Assembly: GCF_039652555.1 (NCBI RefSeq) | Contig: NZ_JBDJAF010000002.1 | Location: forward strand, 186,001-250,000 | Origin: Parafrigoribacterium mesophilum | GTDB taxonomy: Bacteria; Actinomycetota; Actinomycetes; Actinomycetales; Microbacteriaceae | Direction: 5' to 3' | DNA: 64,000 bases | Shown here: positions 28,495 to 36,448 of the stretch, one piece after another | Layout: every line of letters begins with the position of its first letter | How positions within the stretch are numbered: position 1 is the first letter of the stretch | Made by a program: the position numbers and the translations under genes | Notes under the pieces: generated by a model | Databases searched by the model: none | What the model was told of the DNA's origin: nothing | The model's input: only the letters and a program-made list of their open reading frames with translations

Positions 28495-29555
28495 ACATCT
28501 CCGTCCCGCGATATCTCATCGTCGCCCTGGCCGCCACCTTCTCGGCGTACCATCTCGTGCTCGCGGTCGCTGCCATCGACGTGCCCAGGCATCCGGGGCC
28601 GTTCGTTGCCGCCATGGTGCTGTATGCCGTCGCCACAGCGGTGAGTCTGTGGCCCACCGCGCACCTGCAGATGCCCAGTTGGATGGCCACCTTCAACGTT
28701 GCCGTCTGCATTGCACTGCCGCTGCTGGTGACCAGCCAGCTCGACCCGACCAAGCCGATCGACGAGAACTCGGCCACCTGGTACGTCGCGGCGATCGGCA
28801 CGCTGATGGTGATCACCTCCACCCGGCGCCGGCACACCTACGCCTGGATCGGCATCGGCGTGCTCGTCGTGCAGTCCATCGCCTGGGCTGGTCCCGGGGC
28901 CATCATCGCACTCGGCCTGTTCGGCAGCGTCGTCTGGGTCGGTATCTCGCACGCGATCTCCCGCTCGCTGGCGAACACCACCCGACACGCCCGCCAGTTC
29001 GCGTTGGCGGAGCGGGAGGCGGCGGCCTGGCAGGCGGCTCAGGAGGCGCACCTGTTCGAGCGGCAGTTCCGGCTGCGTCAGACCAGCCGGATGGCCCTGC
29101 CGATGCTGCGGCAGATCGTCTCCAGCGGGGGAGACCTCACCGAGGACCAACGTCGGGAATGCGTGCACCTGGAGGGCGCCATCCGGGACGAGATCCGCGG
29201 CCGCAAGCTGCTCAACGACAACGTGCGCCGGCAGGTGATGGCCGCGCGTCGACGCGGCACCACCGTCATTCTGCTCGACGAGGGCGGCATCGACGAGCTA
29301 CCGGACGCCGACCTCGAGCGGATCCTCGACCGTCTCGCGTTCGTGATCCGCGACACCGAAACTGAAAAGCTCATAGCGCGCACGGTACCGGACGGGTCCG
29401 ACACTGCCGTCACGGTGGTGGGACTGAGCCAGACCGCGCCGGTGGCGCACCGGGGCGGACCGGCGGTGGCCGACGCTGGCCCGGATGACGATGATGATGA
29501 CGACGACGAAGAACGTCTTGACCTGTGGCTGGAAATCCCGCGCACGGCCCAGTAG
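28491..29555 (+). CDS. Membrane protein of unknown function coupled to a two-component system
   Basis: I do not recognise a named family. The 354-residue protein has about five or six membrane helices (residues ~8-165), a long charged helical region (about 170-260, coiled-coil-like, e.g. QAAQEAHLFERQFRLRQ), a short alpha/beta-looking segment (TTVILLDEGGIDELPD), and an acidic tail with an eight-Asp run (PDDDDDDDDEERLDLW). The layout parallels the adjacent kinase (helices, linker, cytosolic domain) but has no H, N or G boxes. The ATGA overlap with the kinase stop suggests a dedicated accessory or regulator of the kinase. Confidence 0.7.
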   Translation: MNISVPRYLIVALAATFSAYHLVLAVAAIDVPRHPGPFVAAMVLYAVATAVSLWPTAHLQMPSWMATFNVAVCIALPLLVTSQLDPTKPIDENSATWYVAAIGTLMVITSTRRRHTYAWIGIGVLVVQSIAWAGPGAIIALGLFGSVVWVGISHAISRSLANTTRHARQFALAEREAAAWQAAQEAHLFERQFRLRQTSRMALPMLRQIVSSGGDLTEDQRRECVHLEGAIRDEIRGRKLLNDNVRRQVMAARRRGTTVILLDEGGIDELPDADLERILDRLAFVIRDTETEKLIARTVPDGSDTAVTVVGLSQTAPVAHRGGPAVADAGPDDDDDDDDEERLDLWLEIPRTAQ

Positions 29556-29632
29556 CCGCGCGCACGGTGCAGTAATCGTGGGCCGGGCAGTAATCGTGGA
29601 CCGGCCGGTAGTCGTGCGCCAGGCATCGGTCC
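29541..29632. repeat. Degenerate 18-20 bp tandem repeat at a gene end
   Basis: About five imperfect units follow each other: CGCACGGCCCAGTAGCCG (29541), a GCAGTAATCG unit (29559-29578), TGGGCCGGGCAGTAATCG (29579), TGGACCGGCCGGTAGTCG (29597) and TGCGCCAGGCATCGGTCC (29615). The first unit contains the TAG stop of the membrane-protein gene. Confidence 0.55.
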
Positions 29633-29662
29633 CGCGCGCACAATCCGCCCGTTAACGGCAGA

Positions 29663-29689
29663 AGGGCCGAAGACCCGATCTTCGGCCCT
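29663..29689 (+). terminator. Perfect 11-bp hairpin, first of two
   Basis: AGGGCCGAAGA pairs with TCTTCGGCCCT around loop CCCGA. It is followed by GCCTAAATGCT, not a U-run. Likely the terminator of the three-gene signalling operon. Confidence 0.6.
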
Positions 29690-29702
29690 GCCTAAATGCT
29701 CC

Positions 29703-29737
29703 GAGTCAGGGCGACAACCCGAATGTCGCCCTGACTC
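29703..29737. terminator. Perfect 14-bp hairpin, second of two
   Basis: GAGTCAGGGCGACA pairs with TGTCGCCCTGACTC around loop ACCCGAA, 13 bp after the first hairpin. Both loops share CCCGA. A bidirectional terminator or structured RNA is possible. Confidence 0.55.
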
Positions 29738-30080
29738 GCCCCCAACTCATTAGCCCGCTTACCCTAGTCGGCTAATGGCTGGCGATGTGGCTCAATGAGC
29801 AACACCTAGCAGAGTCAATACTGCCGCGCCGGTCGAGTACTGCAAAGTCGACACTTCGGGGGACAACTGGGGGACAAACCCCTTATTTGCCCCCCAAATG
29901 GGGCGCGGAATTCCGGACTTTTCCCTGATTAGTGAGGTTCTTTCCGGGGTACATTTGCAGTTTCCCTGAGCCAAACGCCCACTTTTGTGAGGAAAACGCT
30001 ACCTACAGGGGTTCCCACGACATTAACCGCTATTTAGGTCAAAACACTGTGGAAGTGCCACAATGCACTTAAAAATTGAT

Positions 30081-30100
30081 CTGCCCCCAGTTTTGGGGCA
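30081..30100 (-). terminator. Possible terminator of accD-accE
   Basis: On the minus strand TGCCCC pairs with GGGGCA around AAAACTG, and GATCAATTTTT follows. This is the only hairpin here with a T-tract, 13 bp after the accE stop. Confidence 0.5.
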
Positions 30101-30112
30101 ACGGAGAAAGGT

Positions 30113-30388
30113 TCAGCGCTGGGCGCGGTTCCACCCGCCGCGCGAGGGCACGATCGGCACGGCGATCGGGCGTTGACTGCGCTCCCAGGCGGATGGTCCG
30201 GCATCCTTCGCTTCGCGGCGCCGGGCGGCCGACTCCCGCACCAGGCCTTCGATCACGGCCGCGACGGCGGCCAGCTCGTCCGGCGTTGGCGTGCCGGAGA
30301 CCACGTGCAGCAGCGGCTCCGGTTCCGGTGTCGTCGCGGCGCCGGTCGTGGGGCCGCCGGTCGTGTCGGTCGCTGTGTCGTCGGTCAA
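30113..30388 (-). CDS. accE: Acyl-CoA carboxylase epsilon subunit
   Basis: Small accessory subunit (91 aa) of actinobacterial acyl-CoA carboxylases that strengthens the alpha-beta complex. After a Thr/Pro-rich disordered N-terminus comes the core HVVSGTPTPDELAAVAAVIE, then a basic region ending in SAWERSQRP and RGGWNR, the usual C-terminus of AccE. The only plausible start is TTG 30388, which overlaps the accD stop (TTGA), so translation is coupled. The accD-accE pairing is diagnostic. A hairpin with a T-tract lies just after the stop. Confidence 0.88.
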   Translation of the reverse strand: MTDDTATDTTGGPTTGAATTPEPEPLLHVVSGTPTPDELAAVAAVIEGLVRESAARRREAKDAGPSAWERSQRPIAVPIVPSRGGWNRAQR

Positions 30389-31986
30389 AGGGGAATGTTC
30401 CCGTGCTTCTTGGGCGGCAGGCTTTCGCGCTTGGTCCTCAGCGCGCGCAGCGCCTTGACGATGGCGACCCGGGTGGCGGCGGGCTCGATCACGCCGTCGA
30501 GCTCCCCGCGCTCGGCGGCCAGGAACGGGCTGGCCACGTTGTAGGTGTACTCATTGGCCAGCTTGGTGCGAACCGCCGCCACATCCTCACCATTGGCCTC
30601 TGCGGTCTTGATTTCGCCGCGGTACAGGATGTTGACGGCGCCCTGGCCGCCCATCACCGCGATTTCGGCGGTCGGCCAGGCGTAGTTGAGGTCCGCGCCG
30701 AGCTGCTTGGAGCCCATCACGATGTACGCCCCGCCGTAGGCCTTGCGGGTGATCACGGTCACGAGCGGCACGGTGGCCTCGGAGTACGCGAACAGCAGCT
30801 TCGCGCCGCGGCGGATGACGCCGGTCCACTCCTGGTCGGTGCCCGGCAGATAACCGGGAACATCCACCAGGGTGACAATCGGGATCGAGAATGCGTCGCA
30901 GAACCTCACAAAGCGTGCCGATTTCTCACCGGCCTCGATGTTGAGGGTGCCGGCCATCGCGTTCGGCTGGTTCGCCACAATGCCGACGGTGCGCCCCTCG
31001 ACCCGGCCGAAACCGACGACGATATTCGGGGCGAACAGCGGCTGCGTCTCCAGGAAGTCCCCATCGTCCACAATGTGCTCGATCAGGATCTTGACGTCGT
31101 ACGGCTGGTTCGGGCTGTCCGGGATCAGCGTGTTGAGCTTGCGGTCCTCGTCGGTGATTTCGAGTTCGACGTCGCTCTCGTAGATGGGCAGTTCTGCGAG
31201 GTTGTTGTCCGGCAGGAAGCTGATCAGCGACCGGGCGTAGTCCAGCGCATCCTCTTCATCCACCGCGAGCCAGTGGGCGACGCCGGAGATCTTGTTGTGG
31301 GTGAGTGCCCCGCCGAGCTCCTCCATGCCGACGTCTTCCCCGGTGACGGTCTTGATCACATCCGGGCCGGTGACGAACATCTGGCTGGTCTTGTCGACCA
31401 TGATCACGAAGTCGGTCAAGGCGGGGGAGTACACCGCGCCGCCGGCCGCCGGGCCCATGATGATCGAGATCTGCGGGATGACACCGGATGCCATCGTGTT
31501 GCGGCGGAAGATCTCGCCGTACTTGCCGAGCGCGACGACGCCCTCCTGGATGCGCGCCCCACCGGAGTCGAGCATCCCGATGATCGGCACGCCGGTTTTC
31601 AGGGCGAGATCCATGACCTTGATGATCTTCTCGCCGGCGACCTCGCCGAGCGACCCGCCGAAGATCGTGAAGTCCTGCGCGTAGACGCACACCTGCCGAC
31701 CGAGGATGGTGCCCATCCCGGTGACGACGGCGTCCCCGTACGGGCGTTTCTTCTCCATGCCGAACGCGTGGGTGCGGTGCCGGACGAACTCGTCCACCTC
31801 GACGAACGAGCCATGATCCAGCAGCAGTTCGATCCGCTCCCTGGCGGTCTTCTTGCCGCGGGCGTGCTGCTTCTGGATGGCACTCTCGCCGCTGGCGGTG
31901 ACCGCTTCGTGGTAGCGCGTCTTCAAATCGGCGAGCTTGCCCGCGGTGGTGGAGAGGTCCGGCCCGGCGTTCTCGTCTGCAATCAC
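30385..31986 (-). CDS. accD: Acyl-CoA carboxylase beta subunit (carboxyltransferase)
   Basis: Carboxyltransferase chain (533 aa) that moves the carboxyl from biotin to acetyl- or propionyl-CoA. It has the two crotonase-like halves: the N-half with ARGKKTARERIELLLD near residue 43 and the oxyanion loops GGARIQEG near 143 and GPAAGGAVYSPA near 180; the C-half with DVPGYLPGTDQE near 408 and YGGAYIVMGSK near 450. Length and sequence fit AccD5-type propionyl-CoA carboxylase, though substrate choice cannot be fixed by eye. GTG 31986 has TAAAGT ending 6 nt upstream. One inverted-repeat element lies 66 bp upstream. Confidence 0.93.
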   Translation of the reverse strand: MIADENAGPDLSTTAGKLADLKTRYHEAVTASGESAIQKQHARGKKTARERIELLLDHGSFVEVDEFVRHRTHAFGMEKKRPYGDAVVTGMGTILGRQVCVYAQDFTIFGGSLGEVAGEKIIKVMDLALKTGVPIIGMLDSGGARIQEGVVALGKYGEIFRRNTMASGVIPQISIIMGPAAGGAVYSPALTDFVIMVDKTSQMFVTGPDVIKTVTGEDVGMEELGGALTHNKISGVAHWLAVDEEDALDYARSLISFLPDNNLAELPIYESDVELEITDEDRKLNTLIPDSPNQPYDVKILIEHIVDDGDFLETQPLFAPNIVVGFGRVEGRTVGIVANQPNAMAGTLNIEAGEKSARFVRFCDAFSIPIVTLVDVPGYLPGTDQEWTGVIRRGAKLLFAYSEATVPLVTVITRKAYGGAYIVMGSKQLGADLNYAWPTAEIAVMGGQGAVNILYRGEIKTAEANGEDVAAVRTKLANEYTYNVASPFLAAERGELDGVIEPAATRVAIVKALRALRTKRESLPPKKHGNIPL

Positions 31987-31992
31987 GCCCTC

Positions 31993-31998
31993 ACTTTA
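31993..31998 (-). promoter_or_regulatory. -10 element of accD, leaderless promoter
   Basis: On the minus strand TAAAGT is followed by 6 nt (GAGGGC) and GTG 31986. Confidence 0.5.
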
Positions 31999-32051
31999 CC
32001 GTTTGGGCCATTCTCGCCGCCCGCCGCCGTGTGCTTGCTCGGTTGGCGAGC

Positions 32052-32158
32052 CTTTCATTATTCAGGAGGGTGTGTGACGGATGATGCGGACGATGCTGTT
32101 GAGCACGCCATCCGCCGCATCCGCCACACCAGCCACATGACCTCCTGAATAACGAAAG
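32052..32158. repeat. 107-bp inverted-repeat element, copy D
   Basis: Left end CTTTCATTATTCAGGAGG; right end, read inward, CTTTCGTTATTCAGGAGG. The core also pairs with itself (GATGCGGACGATG against a GCGGATG-rich partner), so nearly the whole element can fold into one hairpin. It lies between the fdhA stop and the accD promoter. Confidence 0.85.
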
Positions 32159-32180
32159 TGGGGCGCGAGTGCTGCAGTGC

Positions 32181-33398
32181 CTACGCGGCGATGTATCCGT
32201 TCGGGTTCAGCACGTACTTGACCGAGGTGCCCGAATCGAAGTCCGCGTACCCGCGTGGCGCATCCTCCAGGGGGATGGCGGTGCCGTTGACGTTCTTCGC
32301 GATGGTGACCTTGTCGTGCAGGATCGCGTTCATCAGCCCGCGGTGGTACTTCATCACCGGGCACTGTCCTGTGGTGAACGCCAGCGACTTCGCCCAGCCG
32401 GTGCCCAGGCTCAGTGACAGCGAGCCCTTCTTCGCGGCCTCGTCGGATGCCCCGGGGTCGCCGGTGACGTAGAGTCCGATGATGCCCAGGGCGCCGCCGG
32501 AGTTGGTGACCTCCATCAGCGAGTTGAGCACCGTGGCCGGCGCCTCACGATTGGACTCGGCCCCGTGCCCCTTGGCCTCGAATCCGACCGCATCCACCGC
32601 GCACTCGACCTCGGGGACGCCGAGGATCTGCTCGATCTGCTCCTGCGGTGTGCCCTTGGTCAGGTCGATGGTCTCGCATCCGAAGCTGGCCGCCTGTGTC
32701 AGCCGCTGGGTGTTCATGTCGCCGACGATGACCACGGATGCGCCGAGCAACTGCGCGCTGGTCGCCGCGGCCAGCCCGACCGGGCCGGCCCCGGCGATGT
32801 AGACGGTGGAGCCAACGCCGACCCCGGCCGACACGCAGCCGTGGAACCCCGTCGGGAAGATGTCGGAGAGCATGGTCAGGTCCATGATCTTCTCCAGGGC
32901 CTGGTCCTTGTCCGGGAACTTCAGCAGGTTCCAGTCCGCGTAGGGCACCAGCACGTAGTTGGCCTGCCCTCCCACCCAGCCGCCCATGTCGACGTAGCCG
33001 TAGGCACTGCCGTAGCCGTCCGGGTTCACGTTGAGGCAGACGCCGGTCTTGCGTTCCTTGCAGTTGCGGCAGCGGCCGCACGAGATGTTGAACGGCACCG
33101 ACACGAGGTCGCCCACCTTGATGAACTCGACATCCGGACCGACCTCGACCACTTCGCCGGTGATCTCGTGGCCGAGCACCAGATCGACCGGCGCGGTGGT
33201 GCGGCCGCGGACCATGTGCTGGTCCGATCCGCAGATATTCGTGGCGACCGTCTTGAGGATGGCACCGTGGGGCACCTTCCTGCCGACGTTGGCCGGGTTC
33301 ACGCCTGGCCCGTCCTTCAATTCGAAGGTGGGGTAATCGATGTCGATCAGTTCGACCTTGCCCGGACCCTTGTAGGCGACAGCCTTGTTTTCTGGCAT
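32181..33398 (-). CDS. fdhA: Glutathione-independent formaldehyde dehydrogenase
   Basis: Zinc alcohol dehydrogenase superfamily enzyme (405 aa) oxidising formaldehyde or other aldehydes with NAD. The N-terminal HGAILKTVATNICGSDQH and MVRGRTTAPVDLVLGHEITG are near-identical in kind to the Pseudomonas enzyme, including the catalytic-zinc Cys and His-Glu. The structural zinc Cys cluster is CGRCRNCKERKTGVC near residue 100. The NAD fold has GAGPVGLAAA near 190. ATG 33396-33398 has AGGA 7 nt upstream. The frame is open far upstream on the PfkB antisense, which I disregard. It may detoxify formaldehyde and appears to be a single-gene unit. Confidence 0.9.
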   Translation of the reverse strand: MPENKAVAYKGPGKVELIDIDYPTFELKDGPGVNPANVGRKVPHGAILKTVATNICGSDQHMVRGRTTAPVDLVLGHEITGEVVEVGPDVEFIKVGDLVSVPFNISCGRCRNCKERKTGVCLNVNPDGYGSAYGYVDMGGWVGGQANYVLVPYADWNLLKFPDKDQALEKIMDLTMLSDIFPTGFHGCVSAGVGVGSTVYIAGAGPVGLAAATSAQLLGASVVIVGDMNTQRLTQAASFGCETIDLTKGTPQEQIEQILGVPEVECAVDAVGFEAKGHGAESNREAPATVLNSLMEVTNSGGALGIIGLYVTGDPGASDEAAKKGSLSLSLGTGWAKSLAFTTGQCPVMKYHRGLMNAILHDKVTIAKNVNGTAIPLEDAPRGYADFDSGTSVKYVLNPNGYIAA

Positions 33399-33652
33399 GA
33401 CACATCCTCTTTCTATTGGCCGGGGCCGCAGTTGTGGCCCGTTGGCGTGGATTTCCGTTGGTGTGGGCTCCCGTTTGGGGAACTCACTGGGCGTGGAGTT
33501 CACGTGACCGTGCGAGGAATGGGGCGCGATCGTGACTCCGTCGGTGAATGACGTGCATTCCCGGCACGGGACGACCTTTCGGCCGACGCTAGCACCGGCA
33601 TCCGTGCAGGACAATGGCCCAATCCTGCGAAGGTCGTGAATGGGGCGGGGGA

Positions 33653-34705
33653 TCAGGCTCCGGATGCGAGCAGCGCGTTGACCTCGGCGCCGGTCGGGGA
33701 GGTGGCCGGTCCCCACCGGGTCACGGCCAGCGCCGCGCACGCGTTGGCGCGGCGGGCGGCCTCGAGCGGATGCTGCCCGGCCGCCAGCGCCGCCAGGAAC
33801 GCCCCGACGTGGGCGTCGCCGGCACCGTTGCTGTCCCGCACCTCGACCGGGAATCCGGGCACGTGCACCGGCTCGGCGCCGGACACCGCGAGTACGCAGC
33901 CGTCGGCGCCCAGGCGAACAATGACACCGCGGCGGGCCATGACACCGCGGCCGGCGCTGACGTCCCGGCTCGGGGCGGGGGCCGGTCGGTCCGCCAGCTG
34001 CCGTGCCGCCGCCATCGCGGCCTGCACCGTGTCGGCGGTGCCGACACCGGCCCCGGTCGCCGTGCCTGCGGTTCCGGCGGCGATCTCGGTGGCCTGGCCC
34101 TCGCCGGTGGCGGCCCGGATGGCCGTGACCGCCTCGGCCAGGGTGCCGCTGAACCAGGTCGCCCGCCGCAGCACGGCGGAGTAGATGCCGGCCGGGATGT
34201 CCCGCCCGAGTGGCCCGGGGTCGAACAGGACCAGGGTTTCCGCGGGCAGCGCCGGCAGCCATCCGGCGATCGCGTCGCGGCTCACCTCGTGCACGAGGGA
34301 GTACCCGGACACGTGCACCAGGTCGCCGGGCGCCACCGATACGGCGGCGAGGCGGCTGGCGCCCAGCTGCGACTCGGCGCCGACCGCGGTGATGAAGGTG
34401 CGCTCGCCGCCGGCATCCGTCAGCGCCACGTCGAAGCCGGTGTCCGCGCCCGGCACCGGCGGCAGCAGCACGCCGATGCCCTCGCGCTGCAGGGCCGCCC
34501 TGACCAGCTCGCCGAACGGGCCGGTGCCGTGCGCGCCGCCGTACCGGCCGGCCAGACCCTGCCGGGCAGCCGCCACCAGCACGTTGAACCCGGCACCGCC
34601 GACGCTCGGCCCACTCGAGGTGGCCAGCACGTCGCCGCCGCGCTCGGGCAGCGCCGGTATCCGCGCGGTGAGGTCAACCACCGCGTTGCCGACGCTGATC
34701 AGCAC
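33653..34705 (-). CDS. PfkB-family sugar kinase
   Basis: Ribokinase-like carbohydrate kinase (350 aa). The first beta strand is MLISVGNAVVDLTAR, GGAGFNVLVAAARQG near residue 36 is the PfkB signature 1 region, and DSNGAGDAHVGAFLAAL near 300 is signature 2 with the catalytic Asp. An unusual Ala/Gly/Thr-rich insert (about residues 205-260) is low in complexity. GTG 34705 has GGAGG upstream; the gene starts 1 nt after the ADP-ribosylglycohydrolase stop. It is last in a GntR-controlled operon with an NCS1 permease, so it may phosphorylate ribose or a related sugar freed by the hydrolase. Confidence 0.85.
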   Translation of the reverse strand: MLISVGNAVVDLTARIPALPERGGDVLATSSGPSVGGAGFNVLVAAARQGLAGRYGGAHGTGPFGELVRAALQREGIGVLLPPVPGADTGFDVALTDAGGERTFITAVGAESQLGASRLAAVSVAPGDLVHVSGYSLVHEVSRDAIAGWLPALPAETLVLFDPGPLGRDIPAGIYSAVLRRATWFSGTLAEAVTAIRAATGEGQATEIAAGTAGTATGAGVGTADTVQAAMAAARQLADRPAPAPSRDVSAGRGVMARRGVIVRLGADGCVLAVSGAEPVHVPGFPVEVRDSNGAGDAHVGAFLAALAAGQHPLEAARRANACAALAVTRWGPATSPTGAEVNALLASGA

Positions 34706-34706
34706 G

Positions 34707-35699
34707 TCACCTCCGCAGCCTCAGCAGCCCGTCCGCAAGCGGCGACAGGTGCAGGCGGTTCACCTTGCGCACCGTGTCTACGGCGGTGGCCGGGAATCCG
34801 CTCATCCCGTGGCAGGCGCCGGCGACCGCGCCGACCATCGCGGCGATGGTGTCGCTGTCCCCGCCCTGGGACGCCGCGGCCAGGCACGCCGCCCACGGGT
34901 CGTCGCCGAACACGGCGAGGATGCCGAACGCGGCCGGCACCGACTCCTGCGTCGCCAGGCTCGTGCCGATCAGGTGCTGGATGCGTTCGAGCGAGCCGGC
35001 AGCATCCGTCGGGTCGGCGATCGACACGGCCCACTCGATGCGGTGCGGCACGCTGCCGCCGGCCGCCCAGTGACCTCGGGAGGCACCGAGCCGTGCCGCG
35101 GCGATCGCCAGCTGGGTGGCCTCTGCGACACTGGCCCCGTCCAGTCCGGCCGAGACGGCCGCCGCCACCGCCGACGCTCCAGCCAGCGCCACGCCGGTGT
35201 TGTGGGTCACGCTGCTGGCCTCTACCACCCGGTCCACGAGCGCGGGCAGGTCGCCGGAGGCCATCACCACGCCCACCGGCGTCACCCGCATCGCCGCGCC
35301 GTTCGTCGTGCCGCGGCGGCCCGATTCAGCCGCCGACACCCCGGCGAGGATCGCGGCGACCGCCGCCTTCGTGGACGGGCCGAGCAGGTCTAGGGAGCCG
35401 GCCTCGCGCATCCGCCGTTCCCAGACCACCAGCCGTCCGGCGAACTCGACCGGGTCGATGTGGCCGCCGCCGTCGATCAGCGCTTCGGCGACCAGCACGG
35501 CCTGTTCGGTGTCGTCGGTGATCGAGCCGGCGGGCAGTCCTGCCGCCAGCGGATGATCCGCAGCGGCGGCCTGGAATCCGCGCAGCGTCCCGAAGCGGTT
35601 CGCCACTTCGGCCGGCGACATCATCTGGGTCGGCATGCCCAGCGCGTCGCCGATCGCCAGCCCGTACAGGGCCGCCAGCACCCGGTCGTCGGTCGTCAC
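34707..35699 (-). CDS. ADP-ribosylglycohydrolase-family protein
   Basis: A 330-residue DraG/ARH-like hydrolase that cleaves N- or O-glycosidic ribose bonds. Binuclear metal-site residues are visible: GDALGMP near residue 18, SITDDTEQA near 60 and GGDSDTIAAMVG near 282. These are the three hallmark motifs, so an active enzyme is likely. GTG 35699 overlaps the GntR stop (GTGA). In this operon, between a transporter/hydrolase pair and a ribokinase-like kinase, a nucleoside-like ribosyl substrate is more likely than ADP-ribosylated protein; that is inference. Confidence 0.85.
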   Translation of the reverse strand: MTTDDRVLAALYGLAIGDALGMPTQMMSPAEVANRFGTLRGFQAAAADHPLAAGLPAGSITDDTEQAVLVAEALIDGGGHIDPVEFAGRLVVWERRMREAGSLDLLGPSTKAAVAAILAGVSAAESGRRGTTNGAAMRVTPVGVVMASGDLPALVDRVVEASSVTHNTGVALAGASAVAAAVSAGLDGASVAEATQLAIAAARLGASRGHWAAGGSVPHRIEWAVSIADPTDAAGSLERIQHLIGTSLATQESVPAAFGILAVFGDDPWAACLAAASQGGDSDTIAAMVGAVAGACHGMSGFPATAVDTVRKVNRLHLSPLADGLLRLRR

Positions 35700-36448
35700 G
35701 CTCTGCCCTGATCCAGCCGGAAGTGCAGCTCAAAGTGCGCGGGATCGAGTACCGCCTCCACCTTCTCGACCAGCTCACCCCGTCTGGTGCGGGTCACCCG
35801 CGTCGCGTAGAGGAACAGGTCGCCTACGCCCCGGCCGAGCACCTCGGCCTCCTGGGCGGTAAGCCCGCGCGCGCCCATCCACTGCTCGGCCGAGTGCACC
35901 AGCAGACCGGCGGCGATCACGGTCTGGGTGATCGAGCCGTCCACCAGACCACGGCTGGGCAGATCCGCCAGCGCCGGAATGGCGGGCACCCGGCTGCGTT
36001 CGTAGGAGACCGCCGGTCCGTCCACGATCCGCCGCACCCGATCGATCGCGATGAGGTCGGCGGCGTCGTCCGACTCATCCACCACCGCCTCGCAGACCAG
36101 TTCGATGCGCAGCACGGTGATCTCCGACTGGATGCCTTGGGCCTGCAACCCACGCGCCCAGCCGAGCTGACCGTCCACCGGCCGGCCGTCGAACGTCACG
36201 TAGGAACCCTTGCCCGACCGGGTGGCGATCATCCCGGTCCGGTTCAACTCGCGCAGCGCCGCGCGTACCGTGTTGCGGCTCACCGAGAACCGTGCCGCCA
36301 GCGCCTGCTCGCCCGGCAGCCGCCGCCCGTGCCGCACCCGCCCGGTGCGGATCTCCTCGCCCAACGCATCCGCGATCTGCATGTGCTTCAGCGGCGGGAG
36401 GAGCGTCGGCGGCTCCGGTTCCGAACGGGGTCGCTCAGGCACTCGCAT
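35696..36448 (-). CDS. GntR/HutC-family transcriptional regulator
   Basis: A 250-residue regulator with an N-terminal winged helix (LPGEQALAARFSVSRNTVRA near residue 45, a GntR hallmark) and a C-terminal UTRA effector domain (from about residue 95 to 245), as in HutC-type repressors that respond to pathway metabolites. ATG 36448 lies 14 bp inside the end of the cysteine hydrolase gene; GTG 36442 is an alternative. Being inside the operon it probably autoregulates; the AGACCTGTYC repeats in the permease promoter are a candidate operator. Confidence 0.88.
   Translation of the reverse strand: MRVPERPRSEPEPPTLLPPLKHMQIADALGEEIRTGRVRHGRRLPGEQALAARFSVSRNTVRAALRELNRTGMIATRSGKGSYVTFDGRPVDGQLGWARGLQAQGIQSEITVLRIELVCEAVVDESDDAADLIAIDRVRRIVDGPAVSYERSRVPAIPALADLPSRGLVDGSITQTVIAAGLLVHSAEQWMGARGLTAQEAEVLGRGVGDLFLYATRVTRTRRGELVEKVEAVLDPAHFELHFRLDQGRA

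Larger units (their letters stand above)
29556..30112. other. 557-bp AT-richer gap between convergent genes
   Basis: No supported gene. The left part holds the tandem repeat and two strong hairpins (29663-29737). From about 29745 to 30110 the sequence is clearly less GC-rich than its surroundings and has many short A/T runs. GGGGGACAA occurs twice in close succession around 29858-29880. A small hairpin before accE (30081-30100) may terminate accE. The flanking genes both point inward, so no gene promoter is needed here. The remainder could be an unrecognised small RNA or the scar of an integrated element. Confidence 0.5.

Noticed and set aside
29770..29850. tRNA-like stretch with GGCTCAATGAGC and GCCGGTCGAGT
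   Set aside because: Acceptor and anticodon arms do not pair and the T-loop is not canonical.
29792..29974. 60-codon minus-strand frame in the AT-rich gap
   Set aside because: No ribosome binding site or known domain, and codon use is unlike neighbouring genes.
30076..32148. 690-codon open frame on the plus strand opposite accD/accE
   Set aside because: It is the antisense shadow of accD, with Asp/Arg/His-rich low-complexity translation and no motif. High-GC genomes give such long false frames.
33614..35521. 635-codon frame opposite PfkB and the ADP-ribosylglycohydrolase
   Set aside because: Antisense shadow with Arg/Pro-rich translation; both real genes carry intact catalytic motifs.
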